64,000 nt of DNA from NCBI RefSeq assembly GCF_000330505.1, contig NW_004443770.1, positions 404,614-468,613 on the forward strand. The letters run 5' to 3'. How positions within the stretch are numbered: position 1 is the stretch's first letter; each line of letters starts with the position of its first letter. Positions 10,234 through 19,779 of this stretch are shown here, in pieces. A program made the translations under genes and the position numbers. The notes beneath the pieces are model-generated. The model was given only the letters and a program-made list of their open reading frames with translations, searched no databases and was not told where the DNA came from. The stretch is from Entamoeba invadens IP1 (Eukaryota; Evosea; Mastigamoebida; Endamoebidae).

Positions 10234-12171
10234 ATGCAAGTGTTGCTCATCTTATCTGTTGCAATAGCAGCCATTGCTACCCCAAAATGCCCACAAACGA
10301 CTGTGTCGAATGTAGTCGGTGATTTGAATCAGAAACAACCGGCTGGAACAAAGGCCTTAGCCCTCGAAATGTACAAGAAGGCTTTGTTGACTGATGATGT
10401 CAAGGTCCCAATTCAGAATAGAACCCAGGCAATTAAGGATAGACTTAACCAAATCACCAATTCGACTGCTGTAAACAAGACCCAGGAGGTTAACCTCCAG
10501 ATCGAAAAGATCAACGCTAATATTAAACTCATCGAAGAGGAAACAGCTCAGGTTAACGCCTCTATCGCCGAGTCATTGAAGAACATCAATGAAACCCAAA
10601 ACAACGAGAAGAAACAGCTCGAGGAAAAAATGGCCGAAATCGCAAAGGAAAGAGCTTTGATCGATGCTCTCAACAAAAAGAAGGAAGAACTCAGAAAGAA
10701 GACCATTGATTTGTTAAGACTCAAAGTCACTGCCGAGAAAATTATTGAACACCACGCCGAGCAGATGAGAGAAAGAAGAAGATTCATTAAGGATTTGGAA
10801 TCTTCCAAGAGAAGAGTCGAAAACACAAAGAAGGCTTTGGAAGTTGTTAAGGAACAGGAACAAAAGAAGAGAATCGCTGCCATGAAAAAGGCCAAGATTT
10901 TGACTCAGAACTTGAGAGACCAGGACACCGCCCAAGAAATGAAAGAAAGAATGATTAAGTTGAAACAAGATAGACTTGCTGAGATCATCAGAAGAAAGAT
11001 GCTCATTCTCCAGGAACAAATCAAGACCGCGAAGATCCAGAACAACGAAGAACAGAGAGTTGCTCTTGAGAAGAAACTCCTTGAACTCAAGAGATACAAG
11101 AAGGCTAAAATTCACTGCGCCAGAAACGCTCTTAGAAAGTACAAGTTAGTCAACCAAAAGAAGATTGAGGACTTGAAGCAAAAGGTTCTTGACACTAAAC
11201 TCGCTAATAGACTCACTGTTGAAAAGAATGACTACTTGACCAAGATCAAAGCAGAGTTGGCCGACGAAATTGACGAACTTAAGAAACAAAAAACCGCTTT
11301 TGAAACCGAGAAGACCATTGAAGAGAAAACCATCGACAATCAACTCAAGATTGAATCCGAGAACTTGAAGGCTGCCCAAAAGGCTCAAGTCAGAAAGGAC
11401 TACGCGTACAAGAACAACAGAATCGATTTGGCTGAACTTAGAAACACCGTTTTGAACGCTGAGAAGGCTCAACTCGAGAGAAAAGCTGCCAAGAAGTTAC
11501 TCAAGGGTGTTATTTCATCAACTGCTAAACAGAACGCCATTGACAATAGAGCAAATCTCGACATTGCCCTGATGAAGGCCGAGACCTCAAACAAGAAGAA
11601 GATTTTGAAGACCATTGCCAACGGAACTAAATCCACAGTCGAGGCTGAGAAGGCTGCTGTTGAGGCATTGAAGAATGCTGCAGTTAAAGCTAAACAGGAG
11701 AGACAAATTTTCAAGACCCAGATTGCCAGAGACATTTTAGTCGAAGCTAACCAGAGACATTTGAAACACCTCAAGGAGAGAAAGGCTGAGATTGAAGAAA
11801 TTGTTAAACAAAAGGTCGCCGAAAGAAATAGAAAGGCTGCGTTAAAGGTCAACAAGGCTGACACCCTTATTGCTTTGGCTGGTTTGCAGGGTAAACTCGA
11901 TAAGAAGTACATTCTCAGAAGACAACAGGTCGCTCTCAAGAACGCTCAGGCTTTGTCCAATGCTGTTAAGGGACTTGTTCCAGAGAAGAAAGATCAGTTT
12001 TTGAAGCTCAAATCATTCAAGGTTAACTGTGGTTCTCTTGCCAAGAAGATGTCCACCCCATGCTCTGGTGATGCTAAAAAGGATGCTAAAAAAGCTGACA
12101 AAAAAGTTGCTAAGAAGGCTGCAAAGAAGGTTGCTGCTAAAAAAGCTGCGAAAAAGGCCAAGAAAGACTAA
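10234..12171 (+). CDS. Secreted long coiled-coil protein with Lys/Ala tail
   Basis: A 645-residue protein when started at the ATG at 10234, which places a standard signal peptide (MQVLLILSVAIAAIA) at the N-terminus; an in-frame Met at 10129 would bury it behind 35 unlikely basic residues. Residues about 60-600 form a continuous Lys/Glu/Ala-rich coiled coil. Few cysteines exist (TPKCPQ, IHCAR, KVNCGS, TPCSGD). The C-terminal 35 residues are a KKAAKK-type repeat resembling a histone H1 tail, but the signal peptide argues against a nuclear role. Codon use is strongly biased (AAG, GAG, CTC, GCT), which suggests high expression. It is divergently paired with the 7749-9575 gene. Function unknown; a structural secreted filament is a reasonable guess only. 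Confidence 0.8.
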   Translation: MQVLLILSVAIAAIATPKCPQTTVSNVVGDLNQKQPAGTKALALEMYKKALLTDDVKVPIQNRTQAIKDRLNQITNSTAVNKTQEVNLQIEKINANIKLIEEETAQVNASIAESLKNINETQNNEKKQLEEKMAEIAKERALIDALNKKKEELRKKTIDLLRLKVTAEKIIEHHAEQMRERRRFIKDLESSKRRVENTKKALEVVKEQEQKKRIAAMKKAKILTQNLRDQDTAQEMKERMIKLKQDRLAEIIRRKMLILQEQIKTAKIQNNEEQRVALEKKLLELKRYKKAKIHCARNALRKYKLVNQKKIEDLKQKVLDTKLANRLTVEKNDYLTKIKAELADEIDELKKQKTAFETEKTIEEKTIDNQLKIESENLKAAQKAQVRKDYAYKNNRIDLAELRNTVLNAEKAQLERKAAKKLLKGVISSTAKQNAIDNRANLDIALMKAETSNKKKILKTIANGTKSTVEAEKAAVEALKNAAVKAKQERQIFKTQIARDILVEANQRHLKHLKERKAEIEEIVKQKVAERNRKAALKVNKADTLIALAGLQGKLDKKYILRRQQVALKNAQALSNAVKGLVPEKKDQFLKLKSFKVNCGSLAKKMSTPCSGDAKKDAKKADKKVAKKAAKKVAAKKAAKKAKKD

Positions 12172-12894
12172 TTGTGAACTTTTTTAAGTCGAAATTTTTG
12201 TGATTCGCTTGTTTTCATGCCTTGATTTTTGCGTTTTACTATAATTCTGTATTTTTAATTAACATCCATACTTTGCTATTCTTTTAATTTCTTTTAAGTG
12301 TTATCTTTTTGACTTGTTTGTTGGTTTTTTGTATATACTTAATTATATATAAATAATAATTGAACTATTCAACCAACAATCAATTTATTCGTTGGTGGTT
12401 AGAGAACTTTGTCTTTCACTTTTTGGTCAATGATAATTAGAAAATTTCGGGATTTTGTTCGAAATATAAAAAATCGTCGTTTTAGTTTTTTTCCCGGTTT
12501 ATTAAACGATAATATGTGTACAAATTGATAAAAAAACAACATTGTACAACAAATTCTTCATGTTTTATTTCGTATAACTATATATTTATATCCATATGAT
12601 TATATAACTATATGCATTCTATAATACACAATTGATTTGTAAAAATTTTGTTATTGAACAGACATTTGCCTGTTTAATAATACATAATTTAATAAACTAT
12701 AATTAATGATTTTTTAATTATTATTTTTCAACATTATGTAAAAAAACATAAAAGATTGAATATGTCATAACAGATATGCCAATAAACGGGACATTACGCG
12801 ACCAATAGAATAGTTAATAAATAGTATAATAACGATACAAAAACCAATAAGAACACCCAAGTACGATCACGTAACTCAAAAGCTCAGAGTTAGA
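12172..12894. other. Intergenic, AT-rich, with one TGTATATA
   Basis: This region holds the 3' flank of the coiled-coil gene and the promoter of the NET-domain gene. TGTATATA at 12330-12337 matches the sequence predicted for the Pumilio protein of this window, but it lies about 160 nt after the stop, beyond the short 3' UTRs usual in Entamoeba. The rest is A/T-rich without features. Confidence 0.4.
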
Positions 12895-13596
12895 ATGTCG
12901 AAGGAGGTGTTGGAAGTAGTGAAATTGTTTTTCTTAACGAACGAAAAGCTTCAACCTGTTCTTGAAGGATTACACGAGACGATCTTCAAGACTAAAAGTA
13001 TAGAAGAGTTATTTATAGTAGCATACCCTGTCTTGTCACGGTACTTTGTTAACCCAGACGTTCCATTTGAAGAGCGATTTGGGTTATTAGACAGTATAGT
13101 TCGCTTAATTACACCAAATAATATCACACACTTAGTCTCATTAGTACAAGCGAATCATGCCCTTTCTAATCCAGAGAGTCCAGTTGAGCCAAGTGTCTAT
13201 TTAGGTATTAAACAGATCATTGAACATATTAATGCTATTAAAGGACTAATAGAGTCCGACTGTGAAAAAAAAGAGATGATGCCTCAAAGTGTCATATCAC
13301 AGATCTTCACTGTAATGTTGGACTACACTGCTAAACTCAATGAAGAGTGTGTTGTGCCGATCAGTGACTTATTGGAACCAATCAATAAACCCGCAGAGGT
13401 CATCGACAAGACAATTCGACTCAACCAATTGAAGAGCAAATTTTTGATGTTACTGTCACACGCCTCCACAGAACAACTCAAACGTGTTGTCGACCACCTT
13501 GACAAGAAAAATTGTGAAGACGGGTTTGATTTCTCCGTCGACGTGGATCAATTTGATTTGGACAAGCTTGTGTACTTTTGTGGGTTACTCCAATGA
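12895..13596 (+). CDS. Protein with C-terminal NET (extra-terminal)-like domain
   Basis: A 233-residue single-exon protein. The N-terminal 170 residues are helical and not recognised. The last 55 (about 178-233) match the pattern of the NET domain of BET bromodomain proteins and TAF14: a helix with LKRVVDHL, an acidic turn, FDFSVDVDQFD, then KLVYFCGLL. NET domains bind short hydrophobic/basic peptides in chromatin regulators. No bromodomain or YEATS domain is present, so this would be a stand-alone adaptor. The assignment rests on pattern similarity only. It lies 189 nt upstream of the dephospho-CoA kinase gene on the same strand, with no sign of co-transcription. Confidence 0.5.
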   Translation: MSKEVLEVVKLFFLTNEKLQPVLEGLHETIFKTKSIEELFIVAYPVLSRYFVNPDVPFEERFGLLDSIVRLITPNNITHLVSLVQANHALSNPESPVEPSVYLGIKQIIEHINAIKGLIESDCEKKEMMPQSVISQIFTVMLDYTAKLNEECVVPISDLLEPINKPAEVIDKTIRLNQLKSKFLMLLSHASTEQLKRVVDHLDKKNCEDGFDFSVDVDQFDLDKLVYFCGLLQ

Positions 13597-13785
13597 TAGA
13601 AGATGTGTGTATGTGTGTAATTGAACGTTCGTTACTATATTATTAATAAAATGATACTATACTATTAGTAAATAGACTCTTTACTATATGTACTAGTAAC
13701 ATATTTATATTTTTATATTAGTCACTCACATATATAGCAAAATATTATATTATATACTAGAATCAGTCAAAGGGGTATCGAAGAG

Positions 13786-14394
13786 ATGGTGTACGTCATA
13801 GGAATCACAGGAAGAATTTGTAGTGGGAAGTCGACTCTACTTAATGTCATGAACAGCCGTGGGATCCCAACAATAGATTGCGACAAGATTGGATGGGAAT
13901 TATACTCGAAAGACTCTATAGCATTCTCTGCATATGTCAAAGAGTTTGGAAAAGATGTTATTGGAAAAGACGGGAATATTGATAGGAAGAAATTGTCTGC
14001 ATGTGTCTTTGGACATCCAGAAAAGGTCAAACGCATCAGTGAAATCTCATGGCCTATGATCTATCAAGTACTTGTGAATAAGATCGAGAAGTTCAGTTGT
14101 GAAGGACACAAAATAGTTGGAGTGGAAGCTGCTTTGTTAATTAAAGCCAATTGGGAATGCATTAACGAAATTTGGCAGACTAAAATAGACGACGAAATTA
14201 CTATCAATCGACTGATGAAAAGAAATAATTTGAGTCGTGAGGAAGCTTCAAAAAGACTGAATTCACAACCATCACAAGAGGAATATGACAAGAAGGCAAA
14301 TGTGACTTTTAATACAAATTGCTCTTTGGAACAAACTGCTAAGGAAATTAATAAAAAGCTTGACGAAACTATTAAAATGGTTGAAGCAAAATAA
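13786..14394 (+). CDS. coaE: Dephospho-CoA kinase
   Basis: A 202-residue single-exon enzyme, the usual length for stand-alone bacterial-type CoaE. It phosphorylates dephospho-CoA with ATP in the last step of coenzyme A synthesis. The P-loop is GRICSGKST at residues 9-17, preceded by the family signature VIGITG. A D-x-D follows in the substrate-binding region (TIDCDKIG). The lid/arginine region LMKRNNLSREEASKRLNSQ matches the conserved R-x2-L-x3-E-A-x2-R-x3-Q motif. There is no organelle-targeting extension, so the enzyme is likely cytosolic, in contrast to the bifunctional animal CoA synthase. The ATG at 13786 is the first in frame and directly begins the nucleotide-binding strand. Confidence 0.93.
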   Translation: MVYVIGITGRICSGKSTLLNVMNSRGIPTIDCDKIGWELYSKDSIAFSAYVKEFGKDVIGKDGNIDRKKLSACVFGHPEKVKRISEISWPMIYQVLVNKIEKFSCEGHKIVGVEAALLIKANWECINEIWQTKIDDEITINRLMKRNNLSREEASKRLNSQPSQEEYDKKANVTFNTNCSLEQTAKEINKKLDETIKMVEAK

Positions 14395-14953
14395 ACCATT
14401 CCATTTTAGTTATTTGGGTTAGTACAAATCACACAGTTGTGCAACTACACACTCTTTTTGTTTTATAATATCTTCAGTGTATTTCTATTTACTAGCTCCG
14501 GTTATTAAACTTTTTAAAAACATTTTCTAATCATCATTGATTGGCGTAACACCATATTATACAATTCCAATTGTTTGTGTCATCAAGTATCAAATTTCTA
14601 CACTTAAATTATATTCAAATTAGAATTAATTAATTTATAGTAATACAATTTTATCATTAATACAAATACTTTTATATAGTATAATATGACATAATATAAT
14701 TAATTATAATTTAATATAACTTATATTATATTACTATTTTTATACTATTGTATAATTATCATTAATAATTTAATCAATAGTGTTTGTATATATTTACTAT
14801 TTTTTAACTATACAATATACTCTATTGAATATAATAAACAATTAATACTTTAGTAATAATAACAATAAACTAGAATAATATAGTTATTTTATAATAATAT
14901 ATATTATATACTGATGAACCACAAATTTAGAAAGCAAACTAGAAAAGAGATAA
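14395..14953. other. Intergenic, extremely AT-rich
   Basis: This region separates the CoaE gene from the CPSF160 gene. After about 14600 it is nearly pure A/T with TATAAT-like repeats. A TGTATATA occurs at 14785-14792 but is far from either transcript end. I see no gene. Confidence 0.6.
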
Positions 14954-17900
14954 TTGATGAGTACCTTACTTCATGAAACAATCATTCCCCCCTCCGGTGT
15001 AGAGAAAAGTATTATTCACCAATTTACAGGGAAGTACCCCCAACTCATAACAACTATTTCTAACTGTTTGACGTGTTACGACATCACGCCATCAGGTCTT
15101 TCCATTCGTTTCAAAGAACGTTGTGAAGCGAACATAGTTGATGTTGGGTATGCTGTTGTCAAGGGTGTGTCGTTCTTAATTCTTCTCTTCAAACAAGCGC
15201 GCCTTTCAGTGATGCGATACAACACAGAAACAAACCGATTTGTTGTGCACTCGCTTCACTGTTTTGAATACCCTGAACTTCGAATTCGAGAAAAATGCAC
15301 GCCAACGGCTTATGATGATCCACGGATGTTCATCGATAAGAAAGGGCGATGTATATCACTTTTGTGTTACGACCGACTGTTATGGGTGATTCCATTAGGG
15401 TCCAATAGGTGTGTTTTTTACATTTCTATCAATTTATTTTGAACAAAGAGAAGAGGACTGACATATAGAAGCTCTTATCGCGTCGATTTAGAGAAGTTTG
15501 GGGTGTCGCGCATAGTCGATGTGATATCGTTGAGTGGCTACGAAACACCGACGTTGGCATTCCTTCATATGACGGTGCCGACTTGGGATGCGTTTGTTGA
15601 ACTTTTTAGACTTCATATCTCGGATACTTGACAGTAATAAATGAAACTGACAGATAGGCGTACTGTCAATACAGGAGAAGCAACAAATGAAATTGCGATC
15701 ATTAATGTGAACCCTGGTGTAGTAGGAGAGGAAGAACAAGAGTGTGCCAATGTAGTCAATCGGATTAGTCGCCTTCCATACAACACTTTAAAAATGGTGG
15801 AGTGTTATCCACTACCTGGTATCTTACTCTTAGCTTCTGTTAGTGTCTTATACATCTCCACGACGTCATCTGAGTCATTCATCTTACCATTTGGCACGTA
15901 TTTCAATCCTCCAGAGGTGTGGAAGGGGGTTGTTCCTTTCCTCAAGCTTCTTCCGATGAAAATCCGGATCATCCAACTTGTCAAAAGCATTCACCAATTA
16001 TCACAGAATTTGTATTTGACATTCACCGATAAAGGAGACTCCTATTACATTCACTTAAATTGCGTGGAGGGTATTGTGCAAGAGATCGTCCTCTCCAACG
16101 CGCCATACAAATTTATACCAAACACGGTCTCGTTGTATGACGATTACATCTTCTTGGGGAGTGTCTTCCACGACTCTTATTTGTTCAATTACACGATATG
16201 TGAGTACGGTAAAGGAGATATCAAACCGTTTGGGATTCATTGTGGGGATGCCGTTCGTATTAAAAATCTGCAGGAGCGCAGCGGACAAATGGAGGAAGAC
16301 TACCCCTTTGATTTCCAAACGCCGATGGAAAAGCCGAATGAGTTAGTCTTGAAGTTACCGGAACTCGACAAAATCAAGAGTGTTTCGTGTATCCACGATT
16401 ATTGTTTGGAGGGCGATGAACACAACGGATTTGAATTTGTTGTGTGTGTAGGGTTCCAACCGTTTGGACGAATCATTAAAATCCGCGTTTGTTTTGTGTT
16501 GTATTTTCTCGATATCTGTCGGCTGTTTGCATGTACTAAATACTAGAGAAACGTTCACACCGAAACAAAGATCTCTGCGAATGCGCCGAATTTTGTATTC
16601 AAAGGGATAGAGAGTGGCGTTGAAATCACACACAATGGGATTAGTGTGAATAGCGAAGTGAAATTGAGTTTACAAGAGAACATTGTAAGAGGGAGAGTGA
16701 ACAATGGATGTGCCGTGTGCGAGTTAGAGAATAAAACAACAGTGTTTTACGATATTCAACAAAACAAGGTGTTAAAAACGTTTATTGATGTTGAGAAGGG
16801 TGCGTGGTATCCTGAGAGTACTGATATGGCTGAGGAGGATGATAGCCATTACCTCTTATTAAAGAACAAAAGGATAACACTTGGGACGCAATACTTGAGT
16901 GGAATAGGAGAGTCTTATGCGCGTTTTGTTGATCAAAGCACACAAGAACAGATTGAGAGTGACAAGCCTGAGAAGACTGAAAAGAAGAATGAAGACAATG
17001 AAGTATTAGATGTCGAGTGTATTAGTGTTGTAGAAGGCAAAGTTGACATCTTTTGTGTGACACAAAACAACAATTTCTATTATTACCGTTCACTGCCACA
17101 AAAGGGGGTCTTTGAGCGTTTAAAGATCGAAATTCCACATAAAAAGGAAAGTAAGAAAGTTCCGCCAAAGATCGTCGAACTCATGCGAACGTCTTCCAAA
17201 GCGTCTGAAAAGCGATTTTTGGTATGTCGAGCGTTTCCGTTCATTTTGGAGTTTTGTTATGGGTTTCCGTGTGTTATTCCATATGTAGAGAATTCGATAT
17301 ATGACGCTGTTGCTATTGATACTTCAAAACTCTTCTTACAGACGGATGAAGGGGGGGTCACAGTTACACTCCCCAAATTTGAGACGTTCAATTATGGTAT
17401 TCCAATTCAAGAGATCATAGTAGGAGGAACTCCACATAACATCATTTCCTCTCCAATAGGTCTAGTTTATACTATTTCAACGACAACGACATTGGAAAGC
17501 CCGGACTGTCCTCCACAACTTCCACACTCTTCAACACAACAAAATGCATTAGAAAAGCCGCCAGAATTGACTGCGACACCTTTGCGAGCCGAGTTGTTCT
17601 TAGAACATTACAAATTAGTGTATTTCGACCAGAATCAGTCGTTCACGTTTGATAAGGGGATGTTTGTGAATTCGCTTCGTGTGCTCGAACTCACTATCAA
17701 CTCGGTGAAGCGCGTATTAGTAGGGTGTGGAGTTAATACACAAACGACTGAAGACGACCCGGTGAAGGGGAATGTCTTTCTATTCAGTCTCGAGAGCACA
17801 TCAGAAGGTACGATCCGGCATATTTCGACTGTCTGTGATGGTAAAAAGGCTGTTCATGCGATTAATTCGATTGGGGGGTATTTAGCTGTAGCTGAAGGGA

Positions 17901-18670
17901 ATGAGCTTCAAATTTTGAAAGGGAAAACGGAGAGTTTGTGGGTAAAGAAGTGTTTTAGTGATATTTCGATCTTGATCAATACAATTACATTTCTCCCAAT
18001 GACGCTGAGCAAAAATAAAGTCGACGAGATGTGTTATTTGATCTTACTGAATGACATGTACCGCTCAGTCATTCTCTTGTTATTCCAACCACAAAAGAAG
18101 AGCGTGATTCCACTTGGAAAGGACGGACGGGACATTCACGCGATCGACGCCGCCTTTGTCTTAGACAAAGATTACTTCCACGTTCTCGAAATTGACTATG
18201 AGAGGAACTTGAGTGTGATGAATTACTTGCGAACAGAGACCGAACGAATTTCTATCTTCGAAGTCGCAGCAACGTTCAATGTCGGCGTCGACATTTTGCG
18301 GCTCACGCGACTCAGATTGGGGAATGGGTACGTCTTCGTGTACCTCTCCGCTCAAGGCAGCGTCGGCTATTTGACTGTAGTGAATGAACGAAGTTACCAA
18401 ACTCTTCGCCAGATCAATGCGAAGATGAATCGGGAGCCGTGGCATTTTGCTGGGACGAATCCGGAAGAGTTTCGTATGGAGAAAGGGTATGGTGTTGGGT
18501 ATGGGCGACGCAAGCAAGTGATCTTAGATGGGGACATCTTGAAGGAGTTTCATTTCTTAACACAAGAGCAACAAAAGAGGGTCTGTTTAAGGAACACATC
18601 GATCAGTGATGTTGTGAATATCTTAGATAATGCGTTACAAAGGTCTTCGTTGCTCCAACTCGAACCATAA
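14954..18670 (+). CDS. CPSF1: Cleavage and polyadenylation specificity factor 160-kDa subunit (CPSF160/Cft1), 4 exons
   Basis: Predicted 1176-residue protein, join(14954..15408,15469..15591,15658..16486,16547..18670). The three introns are 60, 66 and 60 nt; the first has an atypical GTGTGT donor, the others GTTTGT, and all end TAG. Joined exons keep frame, and the short exon 2 restores the conserved region IVDVISLSGYETPTLAF followed by TW. The N-terminus (PPSGVEKSIIHQFTG) matches the Cft1 start PPTGLEFS. The C-terminus (GYLTVVNERSYQTLRQINAKM, then HFAGTNPEEFRM, LDGDILKEF) matches the CPSF_A end. The protein would be three beta-propellers acting as the scaffold that positions CPSF on the AAUAAA-like signal in pre-mRNA 3' processing. 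The length is slightly below that of human (1443) and in the range of other protists. SF3b130 and DDB1 are paralogues, but the terminal motifs favour CPSF160. Confidence 0.88.
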
Positions 18671-18748
18671 AGTGAGTCTTGTAGTATTACTACGTAGTTT
18701 TATCTATCAGATGAAGTAATTGAGTGGATTCATATTTGTTTCTAACAA

Positions 18749-19582
18749 TCAATTAGTCTTTGGAAAGGCATACCGCACTTGAAGTAAAAACTTCAAGAAG
18801 TTGTGGTGTTGATACAACTTCGACAAGTATCTCTCGATGTCCAGAACCTTTGGAGAACATTTATTCACTATAAATATGCCACTTATAATCTTCAATTCTA
18901 TTTGGCCTTGTGGGATATCTCCCAACTTGTCAAATGACACTTTTAAGAGGGTCGTGTTCTTCTCACAGGTCACTTCAATTTCTATCCCAAATTGTCCTAA
19001 CAAGTTGGTGTTCTCTTCTTTCTTCCGTTCTTCATTTTCTATTATCATACTTTTCTTTTCTATTTCTTTCTCTGTGTGTTACTTCATTCTCTTATTCTTA
19101 ACATTATAATAATATATATAATATATTATTGCTATTATAATATTATATATATTATTTATATATTATAATATAATAAAAACATACCATATACCCCTATCTG
19201 AGTTTGCATATATCCCATCTCCTCATTCAACATCGCTATCTTCTTCTCCTCAAATTCAATTTTCAAGCGCAAATCGTCTTCTATCTGTTGCCTCAATTCT
19301 GCGTCCGTCTTCTCTATCATCGTTTTCCGCGGAACATATTCTTTTCCTTTGTGTCATGTTACATTCTCTTCTCCTTGTCACTACCTTCCTAAAAAACAAA
19401 CGCTGTAAATTGATACCAGTACGTTGTGGAAATGTATCGATCTTCGTTTGGAAGATATCTTTGCTACTCCTCATCTCTTCGTTGTGTTCTTTATATCGGC
19501 TAGTTACTGATTCCAAAAAGTGAACATCGTCCTCTTCCAAGCATTCAGGAAGTCCTTCTATTCGACTCGTTGTCATGCTCAT
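18749..19582 (-). CDS. SPC25: Kinetochore protein Spc25 (Ndc80 complex), 3 exons
   Basis: Predicted 221-residue protein, complement(join(18749..19071,19185..19346,19402..19582)). Intron 1 is 55 nt with GTTTGT and an AAAG acceptor (an acceptor 6 nt later would also keep frame). Intron 2 is 113 nt, A/T-rich, with GTATGT and a CAG acceptor. The first about 125 residues are a coiled coil. The C-terminal globular region starts at FGIEIEV and ends with HNFLKFLLQVRYAF, matching the Spc25 RWD-like domain, where human has NNFSAFLANVRKAF. The length equals that of human and yeast Spc25. Spc25 pairs with Spc24 to anchor the Ndc80 complex to the inner kinetochore. The gene is convergent with CPSF160, their stops only 78 nt apart. 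Confidence 0.78.
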
Positions 19583-19779
19583 CCTTCTCTTTTTTAGTTA
19601 TCTTTTATCTCTTTTTAATAATAATATAAATATATAAATAGTAATATCTATTATTATATATATATTATAATATCTAATATTATAAATATAATATAAATAT
19701 AATATATAAATAATTTAATTATAAAATATATTATAATTTATAGTATATTATATAAAACTATTAAATATCACCAACAAAT

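Noticed and set aside
12330..12337. TGTATATA as a Pumilio site in the coiled-coil gene's 3' UTR
   Set aside because: It is about 160 nt after the stop codon, and Entamoeba 3' UTRs are usually much shorter, so inclusion in the mRNA is unlikely.
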